Source: Prevotella sp. P5-92
Lineage (GTDB): Bacteria > Bacteroidota > Bacteroidia > Bacteroidales > Bacteroidaceae
Assembly: GCF_002251245.1 (NCBI RefSeq)
Contig: NZ_NPJG01000098.1
Location: 78,268 to 142,267, forward strand
Direction of reading: 5' to 3'
DNA: 64,000 bases
The position numbers and the translations under genes were made by a program. Each line of letters opens with the position of its first letter. Position 1 is the stretch's first letter. A model generated the notes under the pieces. The model was given only the letters and a program-made list of their open reading frames with translations, was not told where the DNA came from and made no database searches. This document shows, in pieces, positions 1-9,418 of this stretch.

Positions 1-981
1 TTATACGACAAGTTTATCGACCTCCTCAAGGAGATGAACGGCGAGACGGATAACATAGCCGACAACCGTCCACGACAGATAGAGTTCAATCGCCTGAACC
101 TTACATACACGGTGATGAGCAAGCGCAAGCTGCATACGCTTGTAGATGAGAAGCTCGTGAGCGGATGGGATGACCCTCGCATGCCTACCATATGCGGAAT
201 GCGTCGCCGCGGCTATTCGGCACAGAGCATCCGTAACTTCATCGACTCTATCGGATACACAAAGTTTGACGCTCTTAACGACTACGCCCTCCTTGAGGCA
301 GCCGTGCGCGACGACCTCAACAAGAAGGCTTGCCGTGTGTCAGCCGTGCTGAATCCCGTGAAGCTCATTATCACCAACTATCCAGAAGGCAAGACAGAAG
401 AGCTTGAGGCCATAAACAACCCCGAAAACGAGGCCGACGGCACACACACCATCACGTTCAGCCGTGAACTTTGGATAGAGCGTGAGGACTTCATGGAGGA
501 CGCTCCGAAGAAGTTCTTCCGCCTGTCGCCCGACAAGGAAGTAAGACTAAAGAATGCGTATATAATAAAATGTAAGGGATGCAAGAAGGACGAGGAAGGC
601 AATGTCGTCGAGATCTATGCTGAGTACGACCCGACGAGCAAGAGCGGCATGGAAGGAGCCAACCGTAAGGTGAAGGGCACCCTCCACTGGTTGAGCGTAG
701 GCCACTGCAAGAAAGCTGAGGTAAGGCTTTACGACCGCCTGTTTGAGGTAGAGAACCCTTCTGCCGACGACAGAGACTTCCGTGAGCTGCTCAATCCAAA
801 CTCTCTGACTGTTCTGGACAACTGCTACGTGGAAGGCTACCTTGCCGAGAAGAAAGTCGGCGACTTCCTACAGTTCCAGAGAATAGGATATTTTACGATC
901 GACCCCGATTCTACCCCAGAGCATCTCGTGTTCAACCGCACGGTCGGATTAAAAGACACGTGGGCAAAGATGAATAAATAA
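1..981 (+). CDS. glnS: Glutaminyl-tRNA synthetase, C-terminal part (5' end outside window)
   Basis: The reading frame is already open at base 1, so the gene begins upstream; about 326 codons are visible. It charges tRNA-Gln with glutamine in the cytoplasm. The visible class I signature is the KMSKS-equivalent VMSKRKL just after RLNLTYT, followed by the helical subdomain (GWDDPRMPTICGMRRRGY) and the two anticodon-binding beta-barrels. The length after the MSKRK motif (about 287 residues) matches the bacterial GlnRS C-terminal half. The stop codon is followed immediately by the ATG of the TPR gene, so the two are probably co-transcribed. Confidence 0.95.
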   Translation, partial: LYDKFIDLLKEMNGETDNIADNRPRQIEFNRLNLTYTVMSKRKLHTLVDEKLVSGWDDPRMPTICGMRRRGYSAQSIRNFIDSIGYTKFDALNDYALLEAAVRDDLNKKACRVSAVLNPVKLIITNYPEGKTEELEAINNPENEADGTHTITFSRELWIEREDFMEDAPKKFFRLSPDKEVRLKNAYIIKCKGCKKDEEGNVVEIYAEYDPTSKSGMEGANRKVKGTLHWLSVGHCKKAEVRLYDRLFEVENPSADDRDFRELLNPNSLTVLDNCYVEGYLAEKKVGDFLQFQRIGYFTIDPDSTPEHLVFNRTVGLKDTWAKMNK

Positions 982-2406
982 ATGCAGATAGACGAAGAAT
1001 ACTTTAACAACGAAGAATTCAAACAGAAACTGAGATTATTCGAGGATTCTGTCAAGTCGGGTCATCCAATATACCTAGATGACGACGACTTGACGGACAT
1101 CATCGACTATTACAATCTCATGAACGAGGGAGGCAAGGCCATGCAGACAGCTGACTTTGCCCTCTCCCTCTATCCCAGTGCCCCAGGCCCTATAACATAC
1201 AAAATAAGGAGATGTATTGACGCCAACGACATAAGTAGAGCAGAGGAGTTGCTTGAAAAAGTCACCGACAAGGAGATTGACTACAAATTTCTCAAGGCAG
1301 AAATACTCCTTTCCCAGGAACAGCCTGGCCTCGCATGCCATCTGTTGGACGAGGCCATTGAAGCCGCGGAAGAAGACGACAGAGACAATTGCGTCATCGA
1401 CGCCATCTACCTTTTTATGGATTATGCCTACTATGAACTAGCGAGCAAATGGCTGAAAAGAATTAACAATACGAGAACTGAAGAATATGCAGACCTCGAA
1501 ATCAAGGTGCTTGGACTGTTAGGCGAGATTGACAAGGTGATCGAGATTCTCAACCGTCTCTTAGACAAGAATCCGTTCCAGCACAAATACTGGAACATGA
1601 TTTCCTTTGCTCAGCTGACTAACGGCAACTACAACGAAGCACTCGACAGCAGCGACTATTCATTGGCCATCACCCCCGGCAACCCGGGAGGCCTGATGTG
1701 CAAAGCCCAGGCGTTGATGAAGAGATTCTATTTCGACAAAGCGGTAAAGTATCTTTACGAATATCTGAAGACGTATGAGAACGACGTCAACTGCTTAATG
1801 CAAATCGGCTATTGCCTCATGAACATGTCGAAAAACGACAAAGCCCTTGACATTTATCTAAAGGCAGAGACAAAGTCAAGCTGCGATTCGGAATTCATCG
1901 GTTCTATATACGAGAATGTTGCATTGGCGTACAGCCATACGGGTAATTTTGAAAAGGCAATGGAGTATATCGACAAGATCGAGGCAAATTGCGAAGACGC
2001 TGAGAGCAAGCACATAAAACTTCTCAGAGGCTATGCTATGCTTGAGGCTGGCAGATACAAGGAGGGGCTGTTCTTGTTGGCCGACTTGCTTGTCAAGGCC
2101 GACTACGACCCAGCCGACACGCTGAAGGTGAGCGTGGTGCTATTTGAGAATCACTGCGAGAAAGCAGCCTATACGCTCATGCGCGACAACTTCCCGTTAG
2201 ATGACGACACCATGGTCTTTGGTTTTGCCTACTATGCTTTGTACTGTTTAGAGGTGGGTGAGGAAGAAGAATATCTGAAATATCTGAAGATAGCCGTCGA
2301 ACGCAATTCCGACGAGGCCTTTATGACCCTACACCACCTCTTCCCCGAGGGAATGACCCCGGAGGAGTATTATGATTATGCTATAAAAAAGACAAACAAC
2401 AATTAA
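982..2406 (+). CDS. Tetratricopeptide repeat protein
   Basis: This is a 474-residue protein with no signal peptide or membrane segment, so probably cytosolic. It consists of successive helical hairpins with TPR spacing, for example NPFQHKYWNMISFAQLTNG, then AITPGNPGGLMCKAQALMK, then DVNCLMQIGYCLMNMSK. TPR proteins are protein-protein interaction scaffolds; the partner cannot be told from the sequence. The ATG abuts the glnS stop codon and the next gene (DedA) starts 7 bases after its stop, which suggests one operon. Function is unknown; only the fold is supported. Confidence 0.85.
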   Translation: MQIDEEYFNNEEFKQKLRLFEDSVKSGHPIYLDDDDLTDIIDYYNLMNEGGKAMQTADFALSLYPSAPGPITYKIRRCIDANDISRAEELLEKVTDKEIDYKFLKAEILLSQEQPGLACHLLDEAIEAAEEDDRDNCVIDAIYLFMDYAYYELASKWLKRINNTRTEEYADLEIKVLGLLGEIDKVIEILNRLLDKNPFQHKYWNMISFAQLTNGNYNEALDSSDYSLAITPGNPGGLMCKAQALMKRFYFDKAVKYLYEYLKTYENDVNCLMQIGYCLMNMSKNDKALDIYLKAETKSSCDSEFIGSIYENVALAYSHTGNFEKAMEYIDKIEANCEDAESKHIKLLRGYAMLEAGRYKEGLFLLADLLVKADYDPADTLKVSVVLFENHCEKAAYTLMRDNFPLDDDTMVFGFAYYALYCLEVGEEEEYLKYLKIAVERNSDEAFMTLHHLFPEGMTPEEYYDYAIKKTNNN

Positions 2407-2413
2407 ATCCCAC

Positions 2414-3046
2414 ATGAATTTATCATCGTTATTAGGAAATCTAAACTACGGCACGATATTGCTTCTTATGCTTATCGAAAGCACTGTCATCCCGTTCCCA
2501 TCGGAAGTCGTCGTCGCACCGGCAGCCTACCACGCAGCCGCAGGCTACCAGAACGTCTTCCTCGTCGTGCTCTTCGCCACCATAGGAGCCGACCTTGGAG
2601 CTGCCATAAACTATGCGGCAGCCTACTATCTCGGCAGGCCCATCATCTATAGTTTCGTAAGAAGCAAATGGGGAAAACTATGTCTAATCAACGAGGAGAA
2701 AGTGCAGAAGAGCGAGAAATATTTTGACGACCATGGCGTTGTGGCCACACTCACCGGTCGGCTCCTGCCAGTCATTAGGCAGCTCATATCTGTTCCCGCC
2801 GGATTAGCAAAGATGAACTTCTGGAAGTTTCTCCTTTACACCACCATCGGCGCGGGAATATGGAACGCAGTGCTTGCCGTCTTGGGATGGTATCTACATT
2901 CCATCGTACCCGAAAGCCAGCTTGAAGACAAAATAAACGAGTATTCGGAATACATCAAGATCGTCATCCTCGTCGTCTTCGTGATAATCGTGGGATATTT
3001 CGCGATAAGGGCTGTATTGAAAAAAGAAAGAAAGCAAACATCATGA
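2414..3046 (+). CDS. DedA family (VTT domain) inner-membrane protein
   Basis: This 210-residue integral membrane protein belongs to the DedA/SNARE-associated (VTT) family. Visible features are the N-terminal hydrophobic segment, the conserved E and PFPSE near residues 20-30, the GRLLPVIRQLISVPAG motif near 115-130 (family consensus R-x-x-P-x-x-R with a downstream PAG), and two C-terminal membrane helices ending in a basic tail. DedA proteins act in membrane lipid transport, including undecaprenyl phosphate and phosphatidylethanolamine translocation in characterised members; which substrate applies here is not visible. It sits 7 bases behind the TPR gene. Confidence 0.9.
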   Translation: MNLSSLLGNLNYGTILLLMLIESTVIPFPSEVVVAPAAYHAAAGYQNVFLVVLFATIGADLGAAINYAAAYYLGRPIIYSFVRSKWGKLCLINEEKVQKSEKYFDDHGVVATLTGRLLPVIRQLISVPAGLAKMNFWKFLLYTTIGAGIWNAVLAVLGWYLHSIVPESQLEDKINEYSEYIKIVILVVFVIIVGYFAIRAVLKKERKQTS

Positions 3047-3070
3047 ACCATTAAAACAAATAATGTGAGT

Positions 3071-4138
3071 ATGGCAAAGAATAAGAACCATTTAGTTATT
3101 ATGGCCGGTGGCATAGGAAGCCGATTCTGGCCCATGAGTACCAACGAGATGCCCAAGCAGTTTATCGATGTCTTAGGTACCGGAAAGTCGTTGCTGCAGA
3201 TGACCGTCGAACGCTTCGCGGGCATTTGCGACATTGAAAACACATGGATTGTCACCAACAAAAATTATACCGACATCGTAAGGGAGCAGCTCCCCGAACT
3301 GCCTTCCAATCATATCCTATGTGAACCCTGCAGACGTAATACAGCTCCTTGCATCGCTTACGTCAGCTGGAGAATAAAGTCTGTCGATCCGAAAGCCAAC
3401 ATTGTGGTCTCGCCAAGCGACCATATAGTGACAAATAACGTGGAGTTCCAACGCGTCATCAAGTCGTGTCTGAATTTCACCGCCGAGACCGACTCTATAG
3501 TCACCCTCGGCATGAAACCCACACGCCCCGAGACGGGATACGGATACATACAGGCCGACCTCAGCGTCAGCTCGATGCGCAACAAGGAGATATTCAGAGT
3601 GGACTCCTTCCGTGAGAAACCCGATCTCGAGACGGCGAAGATGTACATTACCAAAAACAACTATTTCTGGAACTCTGGCATCTTCCTCTGGAACGTCAGC
3701 ACCATCGTCAATGCCTTTAGGGTCTATCAGCCCGTCATGTCCAGAGTGTTTGAGTCTCTGCTCAACGTTTACGGAACCGACAGGGAACAAGAGGAAATCG
3801 ACCGCCTGTTTCCCACCTGCCAAAGCATCTCTGTAGATTATGCCATTATGGAAAAGGCGGAAGAGATCTTCGTTTGCCCAGCAGACTTCGGCTGGAGCGA
3901 CCTCGGCACATGGGGCTCGCTGCTCACCCTGACCAAGAAAGACTTCTACGGCAACGGATGTATTGGCAACAACGTCAAGATGTTTGAGTCAAACAACTGT
4001 ATGGTCCATACCTTACAGGAAAAGACTGTCGTCATCCAAGGTCTTGACGGCTATATAGTGGCAGAAAACGACGACACGCTCCTCATCTGCAAGCTGTCTG
4101 AAGAACAAAGGATAAAGCAGTTTGTCGGCGAGAATTAG
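3071..4138 (+). CDS. manC: Mannose-1-phosphate guanylyltransferase
   Basis: It makes GDP-mannose from mannose-1-phosphate and GTP, a precursor for GDP-fucose/mannose-containing surface glycans. The nucleotidyltransferase signature MAGGIGSRFWPMS...PKQF lies at residues 9-30, with VSPSDH near 120 and the sugar-binding EKP and NSGIFLW motifs further on. At about 355 residues it has only the nucleotidyltransferase domain plus a short beta-helix, without a fused isomerase. I chose the ATG at 3071; an in-frame GTG at 3065 would add two residues. It follows dedA by 24 bases and ends at a strong terminator, so it is probably last in the glnS-TPR-dedA transcription unit. The capsule locus 26 kb away is a plausible consumer. 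Confidence 0.92.
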   Translation: MAKNKNHLVIMAGGIGSRFWPMSTNEMPKQFIDVLGTGKSLLQMTVERFAGICDIENTWIVTNKNYTDIVREQLPELPSNHILCEPCRRNTAPCIAYVSWRIKSVDPKANIVVSPSDHIVTNNVEFQRVIKSCLNFTAETDSIVTLGMKPTRPETGYGYIQADLSVSSMRNKEIFRVDSFREKPDLETAKMYITKNNYFWNSGIFLWNVSTIVNAFRVYQPVMSRVFESLLNVYGTDREQEEIDRLFPTCQSISVDYAIMEKAEEIFVCPADFGWSDLGTWGSLLTLTKKDFYGNGCIGNNVKMFESNNCMVHTLQEKTVVIQGLDGYIVAENDDTLLICKLSEEQRIKQFVGEN

Positions 4139-4143
4139 CCCTC

Positions 4144-4192
4144 AAAAAAAGATGGCAAATGCTCTGTGGCGAGTGTTTGGCATCTTTTTTTT
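4144..4192 (+). terminator. Rho-independent terminator after manC
   Basis: An A-rich/GATG stem (AAAAGATGGCAAA pairing with TTTGGCATCTTTT, one mismatch) encloses a 16-nt loop and runs into eight T residues. It starts 5 bases after the manC stop codon. Confidence 0.85.
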
Positions 4193-4211
4193 CATCTTGT
4201 CTGCATATTTC

Positions 4212-4242
4212 TTGGTTATTATGATTTTTTTCATTACCTTTG
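4212..4242 (+). promoter_or_regulatory. Bacteroidetes-type promoter of pyk
   Basis: TTG at 4212-4214, a 20-bp spacer and TACCTTTG at 4235-4242 match the sigma-ABfr consensus TTG-N19/20-TAnnTTTG. The predicted transcript would start near 4249, about 40 nt before the pyk ATG. Confidence 0.85.
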
Positions 4243-4288
4243 CAGACGTATTTAGGTAATTTATTCATTAACTAGACGACGAATAGCA

Positions 4289-5725
4289 ATGAAACAGACT
4301 AAGATTGTAGCATCCATCAGCGACCGCAGGTGTAGTGTGGATTTTATTCGCCAGCTCTTTGATGCTGGAATGAATGTAGTAAGAATGAATACGGCACATG
4401 CCTCAGCTGAGGGAATGTGGACCATTGTAAACAACGTGCGCGAGGTGTCGCACCACATAGGTATTCTCATCGACACCAAGGGTCCTGAGATCCGCACTAC
4501 TGGATGCGAATCCCCCATACATTATAATACCGGTGATGTGGTTAAGATATTCGGCCGTCCAGAGATGGACACCGAGCATGACATCATCAATCTCTCTTAC
4601 CGCAATTTCGCTCAAGACATCCATATAGGCGACGACATCCTATTCGACGACGGTGCCCTCGCCATGAAAGTTCTTGACATCAACGGGCCGGCAGTTATTG
4701 CCCAAGTGCAGAACGAAGGCAACCTCGGTTCTCACAAGAGCGTCAACGTTCCAGGCATACATATCGACCTCCCCGCCTTGACCGAGAAAGACATCCAGAA
4801 CATCAACCTTGCCGTTGACATGGACATCGACTTCATCGCCCACTCGTTCGTGCGCAATGCCTCTGACGTCAAAGCAGTGCAGGACATCCTCGACGAGCGT
4901 GGAAGCGACATAAAGATCATTTCAAAGATAGAGAACCAGGAAGGCGTTGACAATATTGACGAGATTATCGAGGCGTCGTACGGCATCATGATTGCGCGCG
5001 GCGATCTTGGCATCGAGGTACCCATAGAGCGTATCCCAGGCATACAGCGGAGTATCATTCGCAAATGTGTGAGAGCGAAGAAACCAGTCATCGTGGCCAC
5101 ACAGATGCTTCACACCATGATCCACAACCCACGCCCCACACGAGCTGAAGTGACCGACATCGCTAATGCCATCTACTATCGCACTGACGCGCTGATGCTC
5201 AGCGGCGAGACGGCTACAGGCGACTATCCCGTTGAGGCCGTGCGCACTATGGCGCAAATAGCCGAACAGGCCGAAAAAGACAAGGTGTGTGAAAACGACA
5301 TCGTCATTCCTATATCGCCCAAGTGTAGCGTAAGGGAATTCCTTTCGCGTAGCGCAATAGAAGCTACAGAGACCATGAACGTGAAGGGTATCATCACAGA
5401 CAGTTCCACTGGTCAGACGGCACGCAACTTAGCTGCCTTCCGTGGACCAAACCCCGTGCTTGCCATTTGCTACAACGAGAAACTGCAGAGATGGCTCAAC
5501 CTCTCGTATGGTGTCATCCCCGTATACCAAAAGGAACACATTTCTTCTCAAGAACTGTTTCTCGCCGCCGTGCGTATGCTCCGTCAGAAGGGCTACCTCG
5601 AACTCGATGACCGCCTGGCTTATCTTAGTGGCAGCTTTGGCAAAGGCGGAGGCACCACCTTCCTTGAGATCAATACCGCGCGTGAGGTGTTTGACAATGA
5701 ATACAAGTTCCATTTGCCCGAATAA
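4289..5725 (+). CDS. pyk: Pyruvate kinase
   Basis: This 478-residue protein converts phosphoenolpyruvate and ADP to pyruvate and ATP in glycolysis. Visible motifs are the N-terminal KIVASI...GMNVVRMN, LIDTKGPEIRT, the catalytic KIENQEGV segment near residue 215, MIARGDLGIEVP, and the domain-A signature KPVIVATQML...NPRPTRAEVTDIANA with MLSGETA. The usual R-x-N-F-S-H at the N-terminal active site is RMNTAHAS here, a mild deviation. It has its own promoter and stands alone between terminators. Its last codons and stop lie in the left arm of a perfect 31-bp palindrome. Confidence 0.96.
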   Translation: MKQTKIVASISDRRCSVDFIRQLFDAGMNVVRMNTAHASAEGMWTIVNNVREVSHHIGILIDTKGPEIRTTGCESPIHYNTGDVVKIFGRPEMDTEHDIINLSYRNFAQDIHIGDDILFDDGALAMKVLDINGPAVIAQVQNEGNLGSHKSVNVPGIHIDLPALTEKDIQNINLAVDMDIDFIAHSFVRNASDVKAVQDILDERGSDIKIISKIENQEGVDNIDEIIEASYGIMIARGDLGIEVPIERIPGIQRSIIRKCVRAKKPVIVATQMLHTMIHNPRPTRAEVTDIANAIYYRTDALMLSGETATGDYPVEAVRTMAQIAEQAEKDKVCENDIVIPISPKCSVREFLSRSAIEATETMNVKGIITDSSTGQTARNLAAFRGPNPVLAICYNEKLQRWLNLSYGVIPVYQKEHISSQELFLAAVRMLRQKGYLELDDRLAYLSGSFGKGGGTTFLEINTAREVFDNEYKFHLPE

Positions 5726-5758
5726 CAGGGCAAATGGAACTTGTATTCATTGTCAAAC
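5689..5758. repeat. Perfect 31-bp inverted repeat spanning the pyk stop codon
   Basis: Bases 5689-5719 (the last codons of pyk, starting GTTTGACAATG) are the exact reverse complement of 5728-5758, separated by the 8-base loop 5720-5727 that contains the TAA stop. The arms end abruptly, with only G-U-type pairs possible beyond. No T-run follows, so it is not a standard intrinsic terminator, though the hairpin would be very stable in RNA. Confidence 0.97.
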
Positions 5759-6036
5759 GTGAAATATTTTACATAACACTTGTTTGGAAAAGTAAACCAA
5801 TCAGTCTTTGACCCGGTCTTCCTTCCCCTAGCCTTTTCAAAGCACAACACGTGTATCCTTCTCATTGGCTCTCGTTTCAAGAAACATGACTCGTGCCGAC
5901 GCGACAAAATTCGGGACAAATCATGTACAAAACTCAGGACAACTATTGCACGTCTCGGAGAAATCTCGAACCTTTGCAGCGTCGAAAAAACAATCCGTGC
6001 AGTGCCCATCAGATTAAAAATATCGCGCCCGTCAAA
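5759..6036. other. Intergenic stretch without a convincing gene
   Basis: About 280 bases separate the palindrome from the hisC terminator. A plus-strand open frame exists here but has no recognisable protein. AACCTTTG near 5970 sits 20 bp after a TTG, one base away from a promoter, and points rightward towards the convergent hisC end. AACCAATC-AGTCTTTGAC near 5795 resembles a segment at about 56105 upstream of the HU-like gene. Confidence 0.4.
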
Positions 6037-6065
6037 GAAAAAAATCTCGCTCGTGAGAGCGAAAG
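6037..6065 (-). terminator. Intrinsic terminator of the his operon
   Basis: Read on the minus strand, TCGCTC-TCAC-GAGCGA forms a 6-bp stem with a tetraloop, followed by GATTTTTTTC. It lies 16-44 bases beyond the hisC stop codon. Confidence 0.8.
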
Positions 6066-6080
6066 AAGAGTCAGTAAGAC

Positions 6081-7118
6081 TTACATTGTACGCAATGCAG
6101 CGAGGAGTTCTTGGTTTTCTGTCTTTGTACCGATGGTGATGCGCAGACAGTCTTGACAAAGGTGAACCTTGTTGCGATTTCTTACAATAATGCCTTTCGA
6201 CACGAGATAGTCGTATGTCTTCTGAGCGTCGTCAACCTCCACGAGTATGAAGTTTGCGTCGGTGGGATAGACCTTACGGCACAGGGGTAATAACTTTATG
6301 GCATCGATAACTCGCGAGCGTTCAAGCAATATGGTGCGCACCCACTTGTCAATCTCGTATGGATCCTTGAGGATGTCGAGGGCCTCACGCTGAGCCAAGA
6401 CATTGATGTTGTATGGATATTTCACCTTGTTCATCAAGTCGATGATCTCCTTTGACGCGAACGCCATACCCATCCTTATGCCGGCGCAGGCCCAAGCCTT
6501 GCTCATAGTGTTCAGGACTACGATATTCGAATATTTTGCCAGCTCATGACGGAATAACGGTTGGCTGCTGAAGTCGCTATACGCCTCGTCAACTACCACA
6601 ATACCCTCAAAGTGGGTGAGGATTTTCACCATCTCTTCGTGGTCGAGGGCATTTGCGGTGGGATTGTTGGGCGAACAGAGCCAGATGACCTTAGTGTTTC
6701 TGTCGCATGCAGAGAGCAGACGGTCGGCGTTCAGACTGAATCCGTCGGTGTCGAGAGAGACGCTACGGTATTCCACATCGTTGATGTCGGCACATACCTT
6801 ATACATGCCATAAGTAGGGTCGATGGCAACCACATTGTCTATTCTTGGCTCCGTGAAGCATCTGTACATCAGGTCGATGGCCTCGTCGCTGCCATTGCCA
6901 AGGAAGATGCACTCCTCGGGCACGCGTTTCACCTTTGCCAACAGCTTCTTCACCTCCAGCTGCAGCGGATCTGGGTAGCGGTTGTATGGAGCATTATATG
7001 GGTTTTCATTGGCATCAAGGAAGACACTGGCGTTTCTGCCATTATACTCGTTGCGTGCACAACTATATGGTGCAAGATTCCAAATATTGGCTCTTGTCAA
7101 CTCTTTTAGTTCTTTCAT
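6081..7118 (-). CDS. hisC: Histidinol-phosphate aminotransferase
   Basis: This PLP-dependent class I/II aminotransferase converts imidazole acetol phosphate plus glutamate to histidinol phosphate. Visible elements are LDANENPYN at the N-terminus, the cofactor segment [19 protein letters not shown], and the PLP-lysine motif [14 protein letters not shown] chose the ATG at 7118 because [13 protein letters not shown] fits the usual HisC N-terminus; an in-frame ATG at 7148, one base after the hisD stop, would add ten residues. It is the last gene of hisG-hisD-hisC, ahead of the terminator. Confidence 0.95.
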   Translation of the reverse strand: MKELKELTRANIWNLAPYSCARNEYNGRNASVFLDANENPYNAPYNRYPDPLQLEVKKLLAKVKRVPEECIFLGNGSDEAIDLMYRCFTEPRIDNVVAIDPTYGMYKVCADINDVEYRSVSLDTDGFSLNADRLLSACDRNTKVIWLCSPNNPTANALDHEEMVKILTHFEGIVVVDEAYSDFSSQPLFRHELAKYSNIVVLNTMSKAWACAGIRMGMAFASKEIIDLMNKVKYPYNINVLAQREALDILKDPYEIDKWVRTILLERSRVIDAIKLLPLCRKVYPTDANFILVEVDDAQKTYDYLVSKGIIVRNRNKVHLCQDCLRITIGTKTENQELLAALRTM

Positions 7119-7149
7119 AATTGAATCATTTTGATTGTTCACAAGCATA

Positions 7150-8442
7150 TCAGCACTTGCCGGATATTTCCTTCAGTCTCACAGTCATGGCATTCTTGTG
7201 GGCATCGAGCGACTCGGCGGCAGCCATGGCCTCCACGGCACGCCCGATCCTGCTGATTCCCTCTTCGCTGATGTGCTGGAATGTGATCTTACGGCTATAG
7301 CTGTCGAGGTTTACGCCGCTATAGGCTGTTGCATAGCCGTGTGTTGGCAGTGTGTGGTTGGTGCCGCTGGCATAGTCGCCGGCACTCTCGCAAGCATACC
7401 GTCCGAGGAACACGCTTCCCGCATTGACTACACGTGTGGCAAGGGTCTCGAAATTGTCGGTCTGGATGACGAGATGCTCAGGAGCATAGATGTTTGAAAG
7501 CTCAATGGCTTCATCGTCGTCTCTCACTACGACGATCTTACTGTTGTCTAATGACTTGAGAGCCATGTCCTTTCTCGGAAGGAGTTCAAGCTGACGCTCC
7601 ATTGCCTCTTCCACTGATTTCGCCATCGGCTCCGACGTGGTGATCAGCAATACCTGTGAGTCGGTGCCATGCTCAGCCTGCGACAAGAGGTCGGCAGCCA
7701 CAAACTCGGCATTGGCATTGGCATCGGCGATGACACACAGCTCCGATGGACCTGCAGGCATGTCGATAGCCACATCGTGAAGGCTCACCAGCTGTTTTGC
7801 AGCCATCACATACTGGTTGCCCGGACCAAAGATCTTATACACCTTAGGCACCGATTCAGTTCCGTATGCCATGGCTCCAATGGCCTGAACGCCACCAGCC
7901 TTGAAGATACGGCTCACGCCAGCCACCCTCGCCGCAACGAGAATGGCGGGATTCACCTTCCCCTCGCACGACGGCGGTGTGCAGAGCACAATCTCGCCGC
8001 AACCGGCTATCTTCGCCGGGGTAGCCAACATCAGCACCGTGCTGAACAGTGGTGCCGTGCCGCCAGGAATGTAAAGTCCCACGCGTTCGATGGCTACGCT
8101 TTTCTGCCAGCACTCCACGCCAGGTTGGGTCTCTACACGCACCTCAGAGAATCGCTGAGCCTCGTGGAAAGCCTTTATATTATGGTGAGCCAGGATGATG
8201 GCCTCCCTAAGGGTGGCGTCAACAAGAGTCTCTGCCTCGTCCATCTCCTCTTGGGTAACGGCCAGCTGCTCCAGCACTGCCTTGTCAAACTTCAACTCGT
8301 ATTCCTTCACGGCCTCGTCGCCACGTGCTTTCACATCGTCGAGCACAGCCTGCACGGTTGATGTGAGCGTCGAGACATCAAGGTGAGGGCGTTCGACTAT
8401 CGAAGCCCACACCGATTTATCTGGATATAAAAACGTTTTCAT
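7150..8442 (-). CDS. hisD: Histidinol dehydrogenase
   Basis: This 430-residue zinc enzyme oxidises histidinol in two NAD-dependent steps to histidine. It carries the zinc and active-site signatures [10 protein letters not shown] (Gln and His ligands), APEHLVIQT, and the hallmark [17 protein letters not shown] near the C-terminus. It is the middle gene of the his operon, with a repeat-filled gap to hisG and a two-base gap or overlap with hisC, depending on the hisC start. Confidence 0.97.
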   Translation of the reverse strand: MKTFLYPDKSVWASIVERPHLDVSTLTSTVQAVLDDVKARGDEAVKEYELKFDKAVLEQLAVTQEEMDEAETLVDATLREAIILAHHNIKAFHEAQRFSEVRVETQPGVECWQKSVAIERVGLYIPGGTAPLFSTVLMLATPAKIAGCGEIVLCTPPSCEGKVNPAILVAARVAGVSRIFKAGGVQAIGAMAYGTESVPKVYKIFGPGNQYVMAAKQLVSLHDVAIDMPAGPSELCVIADANANAEFVAADLLSQAEHGTDSQVLLITTSEPMAKSVEEAMERQLELLPRKDMALKSLDNSKIVVVRDDDEAIELSNIYAPEHLVIQTDNFETLATRVVNAGSVFLGRYACESAGDYASGTNHTLPTHGYATAYSGVNLDSYSRKITFQHISEEGISRIGRAVEAMAAAESLDAHKNAMTVRLKEISGKC

Positions 8443-8444
8443 GT

Positions 8445-8513
8445 CTTAAAGTATCATCTTTTCAATACTTAATGTATCATCCTTTCAATACTTAGAGTAT
8501 CATCTTTTCGATA
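8445..8513. repeat. Three tandem 23-bp repeats duplicating the end of hisG
   Basis: Units 8445-8467, 8468-8490 and 8491-8513 share the pattern CTTAAAGTATCATC + TTTCAATA (plus strand) with one to three differences. On the minus strand the first unit is the end of hisG itself, coding IEKMIL and the stop; the other two repeat that coding sequence and stop codon in the hisG-hisD gap. Each unit therefore ends with TAA in a different phase. Confidence 0.95.
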
Positions 8514-9343
8514 GGAGTGACCAAGATCCCCTGTGCTCCCATCTCCTTGAGCCGGCCGATGATTTCCCAAAAACGCTTCTGGTCGAGCACCGTGTGAACC
8601 GAGCACCACTCCTCGTCAGCAAGCGGAATGATGGTTGGGCTCTTCAGTCCCGGCAACACGTCGATTATCTCCTGCAGGCGAGCCTTGGGGACATTCATTC
8701 GTACATACTTCTTGTCCTCGGCGCTGCGGACGGCCTCGAAACGGAAAAGCATCTTCTGAAGCGTCCTGCGCTTGTCAGCGTCCATATTCTTGTTGCCAAT
8801 CAGCAAGGCCTCGCTCTGCATCACCACCTCCACCTCGCGGAGGTTGTTGCTTACAAGGGTCGAGCCGCTGCTGACTATGTCGAAGATAGCGTCAGCAAGG
8901 CCGATGCCCGGAGAGATTTCCACACTGCCCGTGATGACGTGAATCTCAGTCTTTATGCCGTGATTTTCCATAAAATGTCGAAGTATGCCAGGATATGAAG
9001 TAGCAATCTTCTTTCCGTTGAACCACTCAAGCCCCGGATAATCAATATCCTTGGGGATGGCCAACGACAGGCGACAAGCACTGAATCCCAAACGAGAGAT
9101 GATCTCAGCGTCTTCGCCACGTTCAACAAATTCGTTCTCGCCGACAACACCTATGTCGGCGACACCTGTAGCCACACTCTGTGGGATGTCGTCGTCACGA
9201 AGATAAAGCACTTCGAGTGGGAAGTTTGACGACTGCACCAGCAACGTGCGCTTGCTTGAACTGATCTTGATGTCTGCCTCTGAGAGCAGATTCATGGTGT
9301 CTTCAAAAAGACGACCTTTTGACTGTACTGCTATACGTAACAT
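8492..9343 (-). CDS. hisG: ATP phosphoribosyltransferase, long form
   Basis: It catalyses the first step of histidine synthesis, condensation of ATP with PRPP. At 283 residues it is the long (hexameric) HisG type, with a catalytic two-lobed domain (MLRIAVQSKGRLFEDT; VTGSVEISPGIGLADAI with the PRPP loop near residues 165-185) and a C-terminal ferredoxin-like regulatory domain that binds histidine in characterised members. It needs no HisZ. It is the first gene of the operon, about 40 bases from a near-perfect promoter. Its 3' end is part of a 23-bp tandem repeat. Confidence 0.96.
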   Translation of the reverse strand: MLRIAVQSKGRLFEDTMNLLSEADIKISSSKRTLLVQSSNFPLEVLYLRDDDIPQSVATGVADIGVVGENEFVERGEDAEIISRLGFSACRLSLAIPKDIDYPGLEWFNGKKIATSYPGILRHFMENHGIKTEIHVITGSVEISPGIGLADAIFDIVSSGSTLVSNNLREVEVVMQSEALLIGNKNMDADKRRTLQKMLFRFEAVRSAEDKKYVRMNVPKARLQEIIDVLPGLKSPTIIPLADEEWCSVHTVLDQKRFWEIIGRLKEMGAQGILVTPIEKMIL

Positions 9344-9378
9344 ACTTAAATTATATTTATATTTTGAAAATCACGATG

Positions 9379-9409
9379 CAAAATTACTAATTAATGATAG
9401 ATTGTGCAA
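9379..9409 (-). promoter_or_regulatory. Promoter of the hisGDC operon
   Basis: On the minus strand TTG (9409-9407) is followed by exactly 20 bp and TAATTTTG (9386-9379). This is a full match to the Bacteroidetes consensus, about 36 bases before the hisG ATG. It lies back to back with the rightward promoter of the transglycosylase gene. Confidence 0.85.
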
Positions 9410-9418
9410 GAATTTTGT

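Noticed and set aside
5780..6139. 119-residue plus-strand ORF between pyk and hisC
   Set aside because: Composition is unlike neighbouring proteins, it runs through the his terminator and into hisC antisense, and no family is recognised.
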